A program made the position numbers and the translations under genes. The notes beneath the pieces are model-generated. The model saw only the letters and a list, made by a program, of their open reading frames with translations, was not told where the DNA came from and searched no databases. 64,000 nucleotides of DNA from Lavandula angustifolia (taxonomy: Eukaryota > Streptophyta > Magnoliopsida > Lamiales > Lamiaceae), in the NCBI GenBank assembly GCA_028984105.1, contig CM054813.1, forward strand, positions 10,610,681 through 10,674,680, written 5' to 3'. Numbering within the stretch: the first letter of the stretch is position 1; each line of letters starts with the position of its first letter. Below, piece after piece: positions 45,858 through 57,744 of the stretch.

Positions 45858-46689
45858 GTTTGATTTTTTGTATTCCTCCGTAAGATGTAATTCCTACATT
45901 TCTATTCTTTTCCATTATTTGTAACTATACTCCGTGTATGATTGCTTTATACACCTCTAGCTGTCGATCAAATTCATTTCGCTTTTCTGATTTGAGGTTT
46001 TTTTGGAGACCTATTTTTATAAGAAAGTTCAGGAGCTGGAGTTTGCTTGATTGCTTTACGACATTAGGCTGAATTTTATCTGAATTTGATGTAATTCCGT
46101 AATGTGAACCATTGGTTAGTATCATGTTCTGATGAATGGGAGCAATTAATTGCTAGAAGTTCAGGGTGTATTATCTATCACATTTAATCTGGAGAGTTTC
46201 GAAAATGAGAAATCTAGGTTATGTTGATTGGCTTTTGTGGGAAGTTCCAACTAATGCTTTCTTTGTTGGTTAATTCAATTTAGCAATTTTATCATTTGTA
46301 TTTACTTCCACTTATATCGAAGAAATCGTTTCGCTGTTTGTTTAAGTCATTCACCTATCATCTATTTGTCTCCTACTGATCAACACTGAATATGATTAGG
46401 TTTGTGCATCTTGGAGAAGATGATGCCACCATAAGTAAATATGATCATGAGTTTGTTTAAATGTTTCAATTCTCGTGCGCTTGATCGCTAGAATAGCTCA
46501 TTCTTTTGTATATATCTACAGTTTCATCTTGTGGTTATGATGGCCTCATCTTAGCTCACCATTAATATTATGTAGTTGGTAGGAAGAATCTCATATGGAA
46601 ACATGAGTTAATTCTTTGGAAAATAGATTACAATAAGAGTAGGTACAAAATGTTGTCTGTAGTCCCAATATGATGTGCATGTTTATTGC

Positions 46690-46930
46690 ATAAATTGTTG
46701 CACAACGGCATGTTAATTAGGTTTAATGTGTATAGATTAGGTTAATTTAGTTAATTTAGGATTTATCCTTGCATCTATATATATATAGGGCCTCTTGTAT
46801 TGGAAATTATTATCTATGGAAATGAATTATGTTTTCTTGTGAGAGAACCTCAGAGAGCTCGAAAAGTTTAACATAAATCTATCTTCAAGATTAGAATTCT
46901 GATGAGGGCTTTCACCAATTTTGCATTATA
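46690..46930 (+). mobile_element. Possible solo LTR in the leader intron of the WVD2-like gene
   Basis: TGTTGCACAACGG is followed by an AT-rich stretch, a TATATATATATAGGG box, then GTATTGGAAATTATTATC and GAGAGAACCTC, resembling a plant copia LTR from U3 to U5. The right end and a target duplication are not clear. It might instead be an alternative promoter. Confidence 0.25.
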
Positions 46931-47024
46931 GATGGACTGTTTGTCGATGATTAGATATTTTTATGTGGTGCTTGATCCATGTGAAGTACCTTTACATAGT
47001 GGTGTTTGTTCTCATCTCAGAGCT

Positions 47025-49225
47025 ATGAAGATACAAGGTAGCGATGTCCGTGTTTACAAGGAGCCCGACGGTGTCATTACACACGCAAATGGTAAGAAGA
47101 CACAAGCTTGTGGCAAAAAAGCTACCAAGACAAAATGCACAGTACCACAGCCATTTGCTCTGGCAACTGCAAAGCGTGCTTCAAATGGAACCAGTCCTAA
47201 CGGAGCTGAGTGCGACGTCGATATAGACAAACCATCCCATAAGCGTGTCCCGCTACAACCAAGTTCTATGAAGCAGAATCCAGTAAGTTTGTTAGACCAA
47301 CTCTTAAGTTTCTTGCTAATTATGAGAATTTATCTTTTGGGTGTGATTTTGTTCTTGCTTATAGCTTCGACAATAAAACCGTTTTGGATGGAGAATTTGT
47401 TTCACACTAAGTCAGTAACTCTTCAATTTTAGAGTAGCCTTATTATGTGCTTACTTCTTTAACTTATCACTTTTTATTATGTTGAGTTCTTAGACCAATT
47501 TTATAGTTCTTGCTAATTATGAAATTTATCTGTTGGGTGTGGTTTCGTTCTTGATTATAGTTTCGAAATAAATCCGTTTTGAATGGAGAATTTGTTTCGT
47601 AGTAAATTAGCCTCATTATGTGCTTCCTTCTCTAACTTGTCACTCTTTATTGTGTTGAATTCTTAGACCAATTTTTAGGATTCTTGCTAATTATGAGAAT
47701 TTATCTCTTGGGTGTGGTTTCGTTCTTGCTTATAGTTTCGACATAAATCCGTTTTGAATGGAGAATTTAAGTTAGTAGCTCTTCAATACAGAGTAGCCTT
47801 ATCATGTGCTTACTTCTCTAACTTGTCACTTTTTATTATGTTGAGTTATTTCTTGAGATTACTAATTCAAATCAATGAAACTAAATGTTAATCCATTTGG
47901 GCACAGCTAGTCTTGCCTATCGTCCAAAGGAAGCCGATACAGCCTGATAACAAGAAGCGTGTTGATGAAGATAGCTCTTCTGTTGACTCATCGTATCCTA
48001 TATCAATAGCATATTCCAATACGAATATCTTCTCTTTATCTTGCTGTTTTTCTTTTATCCCTTTTGAATTTATATCTCAACTGCTTACTCTGATTTTCCT
48101 TAACTAATGAAGAACTCTTACCCCAAGAAAGTTTAAGCTAACGGTTGCCTCAGCTCCACTGTTTAAGAGCAGCGAACGTGCTGAAAGAAGGAAGGAGGTA
48201 GTATATCTTACTTCACCTTGCGTGTGATTTAACATGTGTGTTAATGTAACGGGACTCTTTTGTCTTAGTTTTTCTCGAAGCTAGAGGAGAAGCAACAAGC
48301 ACTAGAAGCTGAGAAAACTCAGTATGAGGCAAGGACTAAGGTAGGGACTATTTCAACTTTTTTTTTGCTTTTTTTTTTTCTTGGGTTAAATGTGTTAACC
48401 CCGTCAACTATTGACATTTTGCACGTTGCCTCCTAAATTATGAAAATGTGTACTTTGCCACCTAAACCATTTAATTTGATGCAGAAAACAAATTTCCGGC
48501 CACACATGCAAACTTAAGGCTAGTTTCACAAAATAAACTTGAAATAAAATTCCAAGAATTTTTTAGGGTTTCTTTCCCGCTCTCTCTCTCCCTCTTCGCA
48601 ACAATCGTCTCTCTCCCTTCCATCCCAGCGTTTCGCTGATTTTACATAACTACCCTAAAGTTTGCATGTGTGGCTGGAAATTTATTGTGCAACACACAGA
48701 ACGTCGTTAGTTAAGGGGTATAACGCATTTAACCCTTTTTTTTTCAAACTAATCATATGAAACTTTTTCTTCAATTGTGCAGGAAGAAGTTGAAGCTGCA
48801 GTAAAGCAACTAAGGAGAAGTTTAATGTTCAAAGCAAGCCCAATGCCAAGCTTCTACCATGATGGACCGCCTCCAAAACTTGAACTGAAAAAGGTATTAG
48901 TCTTGAATCCTGGTGCATTATCTTGTTCTTACCTCAAAAAATTACGTATTTTCTTATTCATTAGCACGTGTAAACATCTTATTATTCCGCAAATCAGACA
49001 CCTACTACTCGAGCAAAATCTCCTAAGCTAGGACGAAGAAAGAGCTGCAGCGACAGGAAAGATTTTGATAGAGGTGGTTTGCACATTTTCACAGACGGTC
49101 AAGCTAAGGCTTCCATGAACGGAAAAAATGGGACGAATAAAGCAAATGGAATTGCCTCATGGGAAAGTAGAGAACAGAGTCACCAAGGGGGAGACATAAG
49201 CATGGAATTTTCTGTTCTATCTTGA
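47025..49225 (+). CDS. TPX2-domain microtubule-associated protein, WVD2-like (274 aa)
   Basis: Exons 47025-47282, 47907-47992, 48128-48197, 48269-48340, 48783-48893 and 48998-49225 join in one frame with GT..AG borders. WVD2-like proteins bind and bundle cortical microtubules and influence anisotropic growth. The N-terminus has SDVRVYKEPDGVITHANGKK. The TPX2 core runs KFKLTVASAPLFKSSERAER, FFSKLEEKQQALEAEK (the KLEEK motif) and LRRSLMFKASPMPSFYHDGP. The tail carries PTTRAKSPKLGRRKSCSD. No lesion is seen, so the gene appears functional. The start is taken as the first ATG after an acceptor at 47020; an in-frame ATG at 46932 is an alternative if that upstream sequence is exonic. Confidence 0.85.
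47283..47880 (+). repeat. Intronic tandem repeat (about three copies of 175-195 bp)
   Basis: Within the first coding intron, TTCTTGCTAATTATGA(GA)A recurs near 47308, 47505 and 47681, each followed by TTGGGTGTG, AAACCGTTTTG or AATCCGTTTTG, and GATGGAGAATTTG. The copies are diverged. Confidence 0.85.
48381..48736. mobile_element. MULE-type MITE in a WVD2-like intron (about 356 bp)
   Basis: The left end TTGGGTTAAATGTGTTAACC and the complement of the right end (GGGTTAAATGCGTTATACCC) are inverted repeats. A T-rich 9-mer TTTTTTTTC borders each side, compatible with a MULE target duplication. The interior has no coding capacity. Confidence 0.7.
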
Positions 49226-50056
49226 TGAGTTTCTGTAACTTTTCTTGATTAATGCTGGAGCAATATGATTTATTGTGGTTTTTTTTTATATATAATTTAA
49301 ATTATAATGTGTCAAGTGTAAATTTGTGTTAACTTATTATGCATTTGTAAAGATTTGTGCTTGGAGGTAAACCACAGGAAGTCATGTTTGAGTGTTCTTG
49401 ATTATGAATTCATTTAGAGTGTTTCAGACCATCTAATGAAGTTTAAAGGGATTATGTTTTCCATTCTTGGTCGAATAATGCGTTCTCACTCCGACAGGGT
49501 ACAAATAGATTAAACTGCTAACAAAAAGCACTTATAAATGTAGGTCTTTGCTAATATAAAAGAAATTCCAAAAGTGAAATATATTGCATGCGATTTACGA
49601 AAATAAAGCCAAGTCATAGAAATCATACATACAAAGTTTAAAAGCCGTACACTCTAAATTTCTCAGATTTTATAATTTTTTCGAATCAAAGTTTCTTCCT
49701 TCACTGCAATCAATTCGTAGATATGGAACAACATACTAAAAATCTTAAATGTTTTACGAGAATCGATATAAAGATATAGTACCTTATTTACGACACCATA
49801 ACTCACACTTTTAAGCTTTTTCTCTAGCAGTGGCCAGTGAGGAGAAGGTGCTACTATTCTTGTAGGCCAATTAGACTGCCTGCCCCTACTTTGATCTATG
49901 ATTTGCTGAATCTTTAAGAACCCAAGTCAATTGCGCACACTATATCTAGTTCATAAATACTACCTAACGTTCCCGTCCTGCACATTGCACATTGCACATT
50001 GCCACTGACAATCCGACACACTGCATCCAAGCCAATTGAAAATTCTAATGCTTTGG
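49226..50056. other. 3' UTR of the WVD2-like gene and intergenic DNA
   Basis: The first ~120 bases are likely 3' UTR. The rest is AT-rich with no recognised gene. Confidence 0.45.
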
Positions 50057-50695
50057 TAGGTGTTACGGTACCATACTGAAAAAATACCGAAGATAGCAAA
50101 TTCTCGGTACAATATTATACCGTACCGAAGTTTTTTCGGTTGGGTAACGGTATGAGATTTTCCATACCGAGGTATACCGCATACCGAAGTTCATACCGCA
50201 AAAATGTTGGTTACAAGTTTTGAACACGGGTTGTTACAAATATATCACTCATATCAAACAAAATTCACTTAAATGATATAACTTTATTTGACATAAAGTC
50301 ACATTATCTATTTATTAAATCATGAAATGGATAAAAAATTATATTTTTCAACTTTATAAACATTAACCCGTAATATTAACAAATTCATACAAAATAGATA
50401 GATTAATTAATTTTATTGAAAAGTAATATTAATAACTTTCTTTGCTTTTATAAAAAACATAGATTAAATTTACGGTATACCGTTAAATATTCGGTAGACC
50501 TTGATTTTTTGGTATACCGAAAGAGCAGTATGACAACGGTATGAAGATTTGCTATACCGAACTTTCGGTATACCGAACTACAGTATACCGAAATGATCGG
50601 TACGGTAATGATATGTTTTTTTCCATACCAACCCTTATCAGTACGGTATGTGGTATGAAAAAAATAGTACGGTATACCGTACCAAACACCCCTAG
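50057..50695. mobile_element. hAT-like non-autonomous element with GGTATACCG motifs
   Basis: The left end TAGGTGTTACGGTACCATAC and the complement of the right end (TAGGGGTGTTTGGTACGGTA) are degenerate inverted repeats. Subterminal GGTATACCG motifs are abundant and the centre is AT-rich. It belongs to the same broad family as 42553-43499. No clear 8-bp duplication was found. Confidence 0.6.
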
Positions 50696-50810
50696 TACCA
50701 CCCGATTTAGATAATAATTCCCGCTGAAGTTTGATGCTAAAAAGAAAAAGAGAAAGGTGGAAAAAAATCTAAGAATGATGCAATGACTAAATGTTTACAT
50801 ATACCAGCCC

Positions 50811-51314
50811 CAGTGGCGTAGGGAGGGGGTGGGCAGTGGGGGCCACTGCCCCACTAGACTAAGAAATTTATTAATTGCGTAAATTAGAACATGATAATTT
50901 TTTGGTTGAGTGGTTAAAAGCTAAAGTATTATGTAAGAAGTTAAATGTTTAATTTTCATTCTATAAAGCTCAATTCTTTTTTGTTTATCTCTAATTTTTT
51001 TATTTTTGCTTCTTTCTTTTCCTTTTTCTTTTTATCTTTTTATTTTTAGCTGAAATGTCTAAAACTTATAAGTTATACGGCTTGCGTTTAATAAACTCTC
51101 TCTTTTATTTTTATCTCCCCATTTTTCGTCTCACTTCATTTTCTTTTTATCTCGTTTTTTTAGTTAAAATGTATAAAAATTCAAAATATTATAGTGTTTA
51201 TGTTTTATAAAATATGCTCATTTTTTTAAATAAGGATGCGATTTGTATTTTTTTCAACATACAATATAGAGTGCGGTTGGCCCCCACTGACTCAAAAGTC
51301 TGGCTACGCCACTG
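50811..51314. mobile_element. hAT-like element with CAGTGGCGTAG ends (504 bp)
   Basis: CAGTGGCGTAG at the left and CTACGCCACTG at the right are perfect 11-bp inverted repeats; the adjoining GGGCAGTGGGGGCCAC and GGCCCCCAC also mirror loosely. The CAGTGGCG terminus is typical of plant hAT elements. Flanks ACCAGCCC and CCAACCCC allow only an imperfect duplication. The interior is AT-rich and non-coding. Confidence 0.75.
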
Positions 51315-52067
51315 CCAACCCCCTCCCATAATCGATGATCCAGATCGATCTAGATCTAGCTAGGGATAGGGAGAGACCTGCTAGTGCTTTTATTCTTGAA
51401 GAAAATTCAATCAAGTTCTATGCAGAATGATCCACAATATATACTATTATATACAAAAATATTCTAGAGTAGTGGTTAACCCCTGCAGTGTTAAGTTCTT
51501 TAAACGTACGGATCGTGTGACATTAATCGAGTTAGAATCAAGAAGGATAAGACATGTTTTTGAATGTCATACTTTGGCAAATTATGTATGTGGAAATCAG
51601 ATTTGATGCTATCCAAAAGCTTATTAACATTAATATAAACAAAAAGGTAATAAGATCATACCAATTTAAAAATAATTTACGGCACGAGAATGTAAATTCA
51701 CTTTATAATATTGAAGAAAACATGATAATTACTACTATCGGGCTGGGTTTTGATGCATTCGACCCACAACTCAATTTTCATGTGCAACATTAATAATTTG
51801 AAAAATTAATTCATGCAACGTTTTCACATAACTAGGCCAATAATTGAAGCCGAATTGACATAGATTTTAATGAATTGGTTCTTAATTTTTTTATATAGTT
51901 AATTGGTCCACAAACTATAATAGTTTTGATGAATTGATTCTTCTGTTAAATTTTAAGTTAGTCAACTTTTAGTTATAGAGCATTTATAAAATAAGAGTTT
52001 CAACAACCAATTCATCCAATTTTAAATTAAATTTTAACTTTTTTTAAAATACATTTTTTTAAAAATT
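51315..52067. other. AT-rich intergenic DNA
   Basis: A short GATCTAGATC-rich stretch occurs at about 51330-51365. No gene is recognised; an open frame at 51554-51793 lacks coding character. Confidence 0.45.
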
Positions 52068-52260
52068 GTACTAACTTCATCCCACAATTTTTGCTCCAAA
52101 ATTTTGTCACGGTTTTTAAGGAGAGCTGTCGGTTGTATTTAAATATGCGAGACCCTAAAATAAAGTGTTTGTAATAACTTACTATTTTAGGAAATGGATC
52201 AACAAATGTGGGACAACTCGAAAAGGTAAGTGGAACAACAATTGTGGGACGGAGGGAGAG
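52068..52260. mobile_element. Degenerate Stowaway-like MITE
   Basis: The right end AATTGTGGGACGGAGGGAG is well preserved. The left end (ACTTCATCCCACAATTTTTG) is a degraded inverted partner. Interior motifs resemble the MITE at 32524-32712. Confidence 0.6.
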
Positions 52261-52684
52261 TAATCATTTTCAAATAAAATTTTTTTATTAATTTTTTTTC
52301 AAATGAAATTTTTGATAAGGAAAAAAATTAATTAAAACACTTAAAAAAATTAACTAAATCTAGATAAGCTAAAAAAAATTTAGGGATCAATTCATTCAAT
52401 TTTTAAATTAATTTTTTTTCCAAATAATTTTTTTGGTCTAAGAAAGATTAATTAAAAATAAAAAATATTAATTAAATCATCGCTCTACCGCCGTACCAAG
52501 GCCACGTCCGTCACCGCAACAACAAACTCCGCAAGCTCGACACCCTCATCTACACCACTCTCTCTCTAAGTCCTCCGCCTACGTCATCCTCTATATCATC
52601 CAATTACCTCTCCCACCTCCAAGTCGTCCAACCGCTCCTCTCTGACGATATCTTCGATATCGAAAAACACACACCTTCCCCAAC
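52261..52684. other. AT-rich DNA and a GC-rich, coding-like fragment
   Basis: From about 52480 the composition shifts to C-rich DNA with protein-like frames (for example NNKLRKLDTLIYTTLSL) that are quickly interrupted. The same C-rich stretch resumes after the hAT insertion at 53574-53612. It looks like a gene fragment of unknown family. Confidence 0.3.
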
Positions 52685-53573
52685 TAGACATGCCCATTTC
52701 CAAATCGAAACCGGCTCAAATTGGATTTTAAACAGGAACCGGAACCGGCATAAATCGGAACCAGTGCAAACTAGAACCGTCTTGAACCGTATACCGTCGA
52801 TTTGCGGTTCGATTTTGGTTTACTCTTTTTCAAACCGTAAAACCATCGGTTTCAAACCGGGTGAAACCGACGATTTCTCCTATTAAAATTGTCAAGATCA
52901 GATATCTAATGAATTAGATAAATGAGTTTTAAATTTAAAATATTATTGAAGATCTAAATCTTCTAATTTTTACTTATATTTAAAACAAACTATTAATTTA
53001 AAATACAAAAATTCTACCAATTATGATATTTTAAAGTAATATACAAAAGGATAAAACATTATTCTGTATTTAATATAATATGCAAATGGATACTAACGTT
53101 CCCCAAAAATATATATGTGATAAAAGTTGTTCAAATTTTATCACTGAAAAACATAGAATATCAAATAATGTTTAATAATTACTACACGACGAAGAATCGA
53201 TAACAATGATATAAAATTTAATTATAAATGATGACGATAATACAGAATCAACAATGAGATTGTAGTAATATATTTAATTGTTCAATTCTTTCATGAGATT
53301 TTATAATTTTATTTATAATTTATTACTGACTTGATTCGAAACCGAAAAAGTATTTTCTTTTTTTAAAAAATTAATAAATTAATTAATTTAGTAATTAAAA
53401 AAAATAAAATTTATGAAAACCGTGAAATCGGTAAACTGGAACCGGAACCGACGGTTTCGAACCGAAACCGTCAACCATCTACATGCGGTTCGGTTTCGGT
53501 TTCAGTTTTTGGCAAACCGTAACCGGCAGTTTCAAACTGTAACCGTAATCGGAACCGGAAATGGGAATGTCTA
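52685..53573. mobile_element. Non-autonomous hAT-like element, copy 2 (889 bp)
   Basis: A perfect 8-bp target duplication TCCCCAAC flanks the element (52677-52684 and 53574-53581). Ends are TAGACATGCCCATTTC and, on the opposite strand, TAGACATTCCCATTTCC. It is collinear with 11631-12513, sharing AACCGG-rich subterminal blocks and an AT-rich centre. No transposase is encoded, so it relies on a source element elsewhere. Confidence 0.92.
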
Positions 53574-53581
53574 TCCCCAAC

Positions 53582-56055
53582 TGTTGTGTCGCGCTCCCTT
53601 CCTCCGCCGTGAGAACAAAATTATTAGCTAATCTAAATTTAGTTAATTTTTATTTTTAATTAATTTTTTTAAGTATAAAAATTATTCAAAAAAAAGTTAA
53701 TTAAAAAAACTATTTGAATAAAACTAGTTACAAATTAATTTAAAAATTAGATGAATTGGTCCCTTAAATTATTACTTTATTAGTTAATTTAGATTTAGTT
53801 AATTTTTTATTTTTAATTAATTATTTTTCTTACTAAAAATCTTATTTGAAAAAAATTAAAAATTTTATTTGAACAAGATTATAATTTTAAAAAGTAATTG
53901 GGAAAAATTAAAATTTAATTTAAAAATTGAATGAATTGGTTATTGAAAATTTTATTCCATAAATGCACGATTAACTTAAAATTTAACAGAATGATCAATT
54001 TATCCAAATTATCATACTTTAAGGTTTAATTAACTAAAAAAAATGAAATCAATTTAAAGAAACTAGCATACTTTGGAGACTATCTATGTCAATTTGCTAT
54101 AATTATATAATTAAATTAAAAAATTCTTGTTCGGAAGATGCTCGGGTGGTAATATTTCTTGTCTCTACCTTCTGTACGGTTTATATCTTTTGTATGAATT
54201 ATTACGTAGCTTAGAAATGAAATTTTCTCACACGCTTTTATAAAAAAATAAAATTTATTCAATGTATGTTTTTTCGTCCTAATCTCGAAGGATTATATAT
54301 AGGCTATGCGCCAATTTTTGCAATTAGACGTCTGTTTCTAATTTCGTTATTGACAGAAGTTACAAGTACCAAGTTCCAACTTTTAACTAACTTCTCTTCT
54401 TGTGTGACAGCACATCGCGGTCGACAAAATATATATAATTAAATTTCAATAAAGTAATGGTACTGTTAATTATACAATACTTTTCGAAACAGACTTAAGC
54501 TAATAGACTTAAGTAATAGACTCGCAAATGAATATATAAAGTAATAGCTATTTATTTTATTTTTAAAAAAATTATATATGTATAAATTAAAATATTTCAA
54601 TCGGTTACAATTATAGCTATTGTCTTTTTGTTTTTCCGATCTAAACCAAAATTAGCATCATTCTTACTTTTTTCTAAAATATGCACAATTCTTACAAATT
54701 TCGCTCCTGTTACAACAAATAATTTCTTAAAATGATTCTTACATGAGATGACTGTACTGACGACACATAGAGGACAATGTGCTATCATACGATTAATGAT
54801 TATTCTCGTCATTATTATTATTCATTACCGATAAAATAACTCTTCATTTGTCGATGATTTTATAACAATACCATACAATTCATGTTATGATAGTTTGAGA
54901 ATTTTCGTCATCTATCACATTTATTATAGCTTTTTGGATATCTTCATCCAATTTTTCGATCCTAAAATTATTATTTTATAAAGATTTAATACAAACCAAT
55001 TTTAAAAATAAAAGTAGGTCCAGTTGAGAAATGACAATGAAAAAGAATAAAGAGACGGCAACTATATTGATAAAGCCTTTATGATGAAAGCAACTTAAAG
55101 ATTTGTAGTAATTAGGACAATATGAATGGATGGTTGATGTCTCGTGGGATGTCTCAAATCTTGGACAAGCTTGAAAGAGACCAATTGAATACTTCAAATC
55201 TTATTTACATATTTTAAATTATCTTGAAAAGGAAATATAGTTACAAGCATGAAAAATAAAGTGACCACCGATTGTGATGATTCTGTATGGATAGATATAG
55301 ATCCAACCAAATTGTCAATCATATTTAGACGATGGGATTTCAGTTTCAATTTTTTTGGAACTCTGAACCGCTAGTAGATTAATTAGGATGTACAAAATGT
55401 GAAATCTTGAGTAATAAGGTATGAAATAATAAATTTAAAAATTACATATGAAAATGGATTTTCGATGATTTTAGGGTATCAAACATTGCTGAGTTAATTG
55501 TTTTTTTTTATTAACTAATTTTAATCATACATTAAAATTCGAATCAATGGCTTAGATATAACATGTATTGTTCATAAAACTCATCGTTCCAACTTTACAA
55601 AAAATATGTAAAAATTAGACAATTGAGATCCGCTGTATAGAATAAGAGACTGTTGGAAATCAATGATTGAGATTCTAACTACCCGTGGAAATTTCGTCCA
55701 AATACGGTTCCGCAGAGACAAATTCAGAATTGCGAGAAATGGATGAAATTTGAATTTCGATAAATAATATTTTAAATTATAAAATATAGAGTATAAAAAT
55801 TAGGTTTAGATACGCATTTGGATATCCACCTAGGTGCGAAACATAACAGAATGGTGGGGTACAGATAGGTAGGCCAAACAACTTTGGAATTGGTGGATGA
55901 TGGAAGTGGACAAATGGGCCGTACTCTTAAATAGGAATGCTAGTGCAGTTTTCAGTAAGTGGTCTTTTCGGAGTTCGAAGAATAGCTCGAATCCATAATT
56001 TTTAAATATTAAAAATCTGAAATTGGATTGTAACCGGAGCATGCAGCCAATCCAT
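53582..56055. other. AT-rich intergenic DNA
   Basis: About 2.5 kb of low-complexity AT-rich DNA. Short open frames lack coding character and no element ends were recognised. Confidence 0.5.
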
Positions 56056-57744
56056 CAACGCATCAAATTTTGTGTTATTGGGCCCCATCACGACGCCGTA
56101 TTACGCGCCGATTCTCCCTCTCTCTCATTGTGTGGATGATAAATAGTGGGCCTTTTCACTTGGTTTCTGAATTTCAATCACTAAAACGCCCGCCATTTAT
56201 GAGTGAAAATTGGAATTTATTGCTTGATTTGTTGGATTTATATGGTGAGTTTGATTGTTATTTTTGCCGTGTGTGATTATGGAAATTATCCAAGCATATA
56301 GTGACCAAATGTCCAAACTCTTAGATTTTCTGGATTTTGGGTCTTGAAATTTGTATACTTGATGGTTAAAATAAGTAATTCTCCTCTTAATTTTATGAGT
56401 AGGTCAGGGTTGTGCTGTTTCTCAGGCAATTAAGATATGATTTCTTCTATCTTCTGCCAATTCTGTGATCATCAATTATCAAATTTGCGTAGATTTAACT
56501 TATTGGTTTTGATATTGTTGGCATAAATGCTTGAATCAAGCTTCAATTAGGGCTGTTCATCTCGAACTCATCAATCTTCATATTCTATAGCTTAATTAAT
56601 GTTCATTGTGTGTGTTCCACTCCATATTTCTCTTTCAATTGAAGTATTGATATGATTGGTATTGCTTTACACTACTGTTTCTCTATACCTGTTCATGATA
56701 CGTTCATCACTTTTCGTCATTTGGATCTTCAGTCAGACTTTCCTAGCGCAAGCTTATTTCAGGATTATATAAGAAATCTTGAGAAGTAAGAAATGATGAA
56801 TGTAAAGGATGAGGATATTGATTTGGGTATCCAGACAAAGATGCTTAGTACTACTTCAGGTGCAGGTGTAAATGCGGACTCTCTCTACTCAACATGGCTT
56901 TCACCACAACCGACCCCCTATCGGAACTAGTCTGGTCACCGCACACTGGTTTGAGCCTCTTCACGAGCTGCTGATACGAAGCCGTTCCTCCTCTGGAATG
57001 TGGGACCGAGCAGCCCCGATGATCCACAGAGTAGTATCAAACTCTGTTTTGCTTATGACTAGTTTGTTTATTTGACTATCTTCTTATGAACTGATTTCAT
57101 CAGCTGAGAATGATTACGATTTTGATTTAGGAGAAGCAGAACTCTCAAAGGAGGAGGTTGTTCCTGCTGAAGAATCGAATGCTGGTAGTATGATTTGTTT
57201 GTATCAAGAAAAAGGGAAAGGGAAAGCACTATCTGATAGATCGAGTTATGGAACATCATCATCATCTCCATCAGATGATGAGGATGCTAAAAGTTCTAAT
57301 AGCGTCGGGCTATCTATGAATGATAAAAGGGGCTTTAAGAGACGGATATACGATAAGAATGTGATACTCGGAAGCAAGAGAATGAAAATGGAGATTCATA
57401 GCTCTTTCATGAAGTGGACATCCAACATGACGGTAGAGAAGACTCCTTCACGCCGTTAACGATAGCTTGTTCGAATATGGGATTCCAAACCATATTCCAG
57501 TCGTCGTGTTGTAAAGAAGCACATGTGTTGAATGCAGGAGGAGAAAAGATAGCTTTGTCGATAGAGGAGTCTGATGAACGAAGGTGGATGATACAAAATC
57601 ACCCGAGAATCTTCCAACCATAGCCAAAGAGGCTTCGGATGAACAAGATGGGCTAATCCCATCTCATGCTTTAGGTAAAGAGATGAAAGTTACATCAAAA
57701 GAAGCATATCTGGAAAAGGCGAATCCTCTTACTAGTTTGTGGAT
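56056..57744 (+). pseudogene. Pseudogene of a plant zinc-knuckle (CCHC)-type protein family, truncated
   Basis: A likely non-coding first exon (ending at a GT near 56245) is followed by coding-like exons. ATG at 56796 opens MNVKDEDIDLGIQTKM. Later, in changing frames, come TTTDPLSELVWSPHTGLSL, DTKPFLLWNVGPSS, EDAKSSNSVGLSMND, SSFMKWTSNM and GFQTIFQS, then EKANPLTSLW just before the retroelement. These segments and their order match a plant family I associate with a C-terminal CCHC zinc knuckle of unknown function; this is from memory and not verified. Stops and at least three frame changes mark it as dead. The zinc knuckle part is absent, presumably displaced by the gypsy insertion or lost. 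Confidence 0.55.

Noticed and set aside
54597..55197. Two - strand frames of about 70 codons
   Set aside because: AT-rich composition, no motif, no splice or promoter support.
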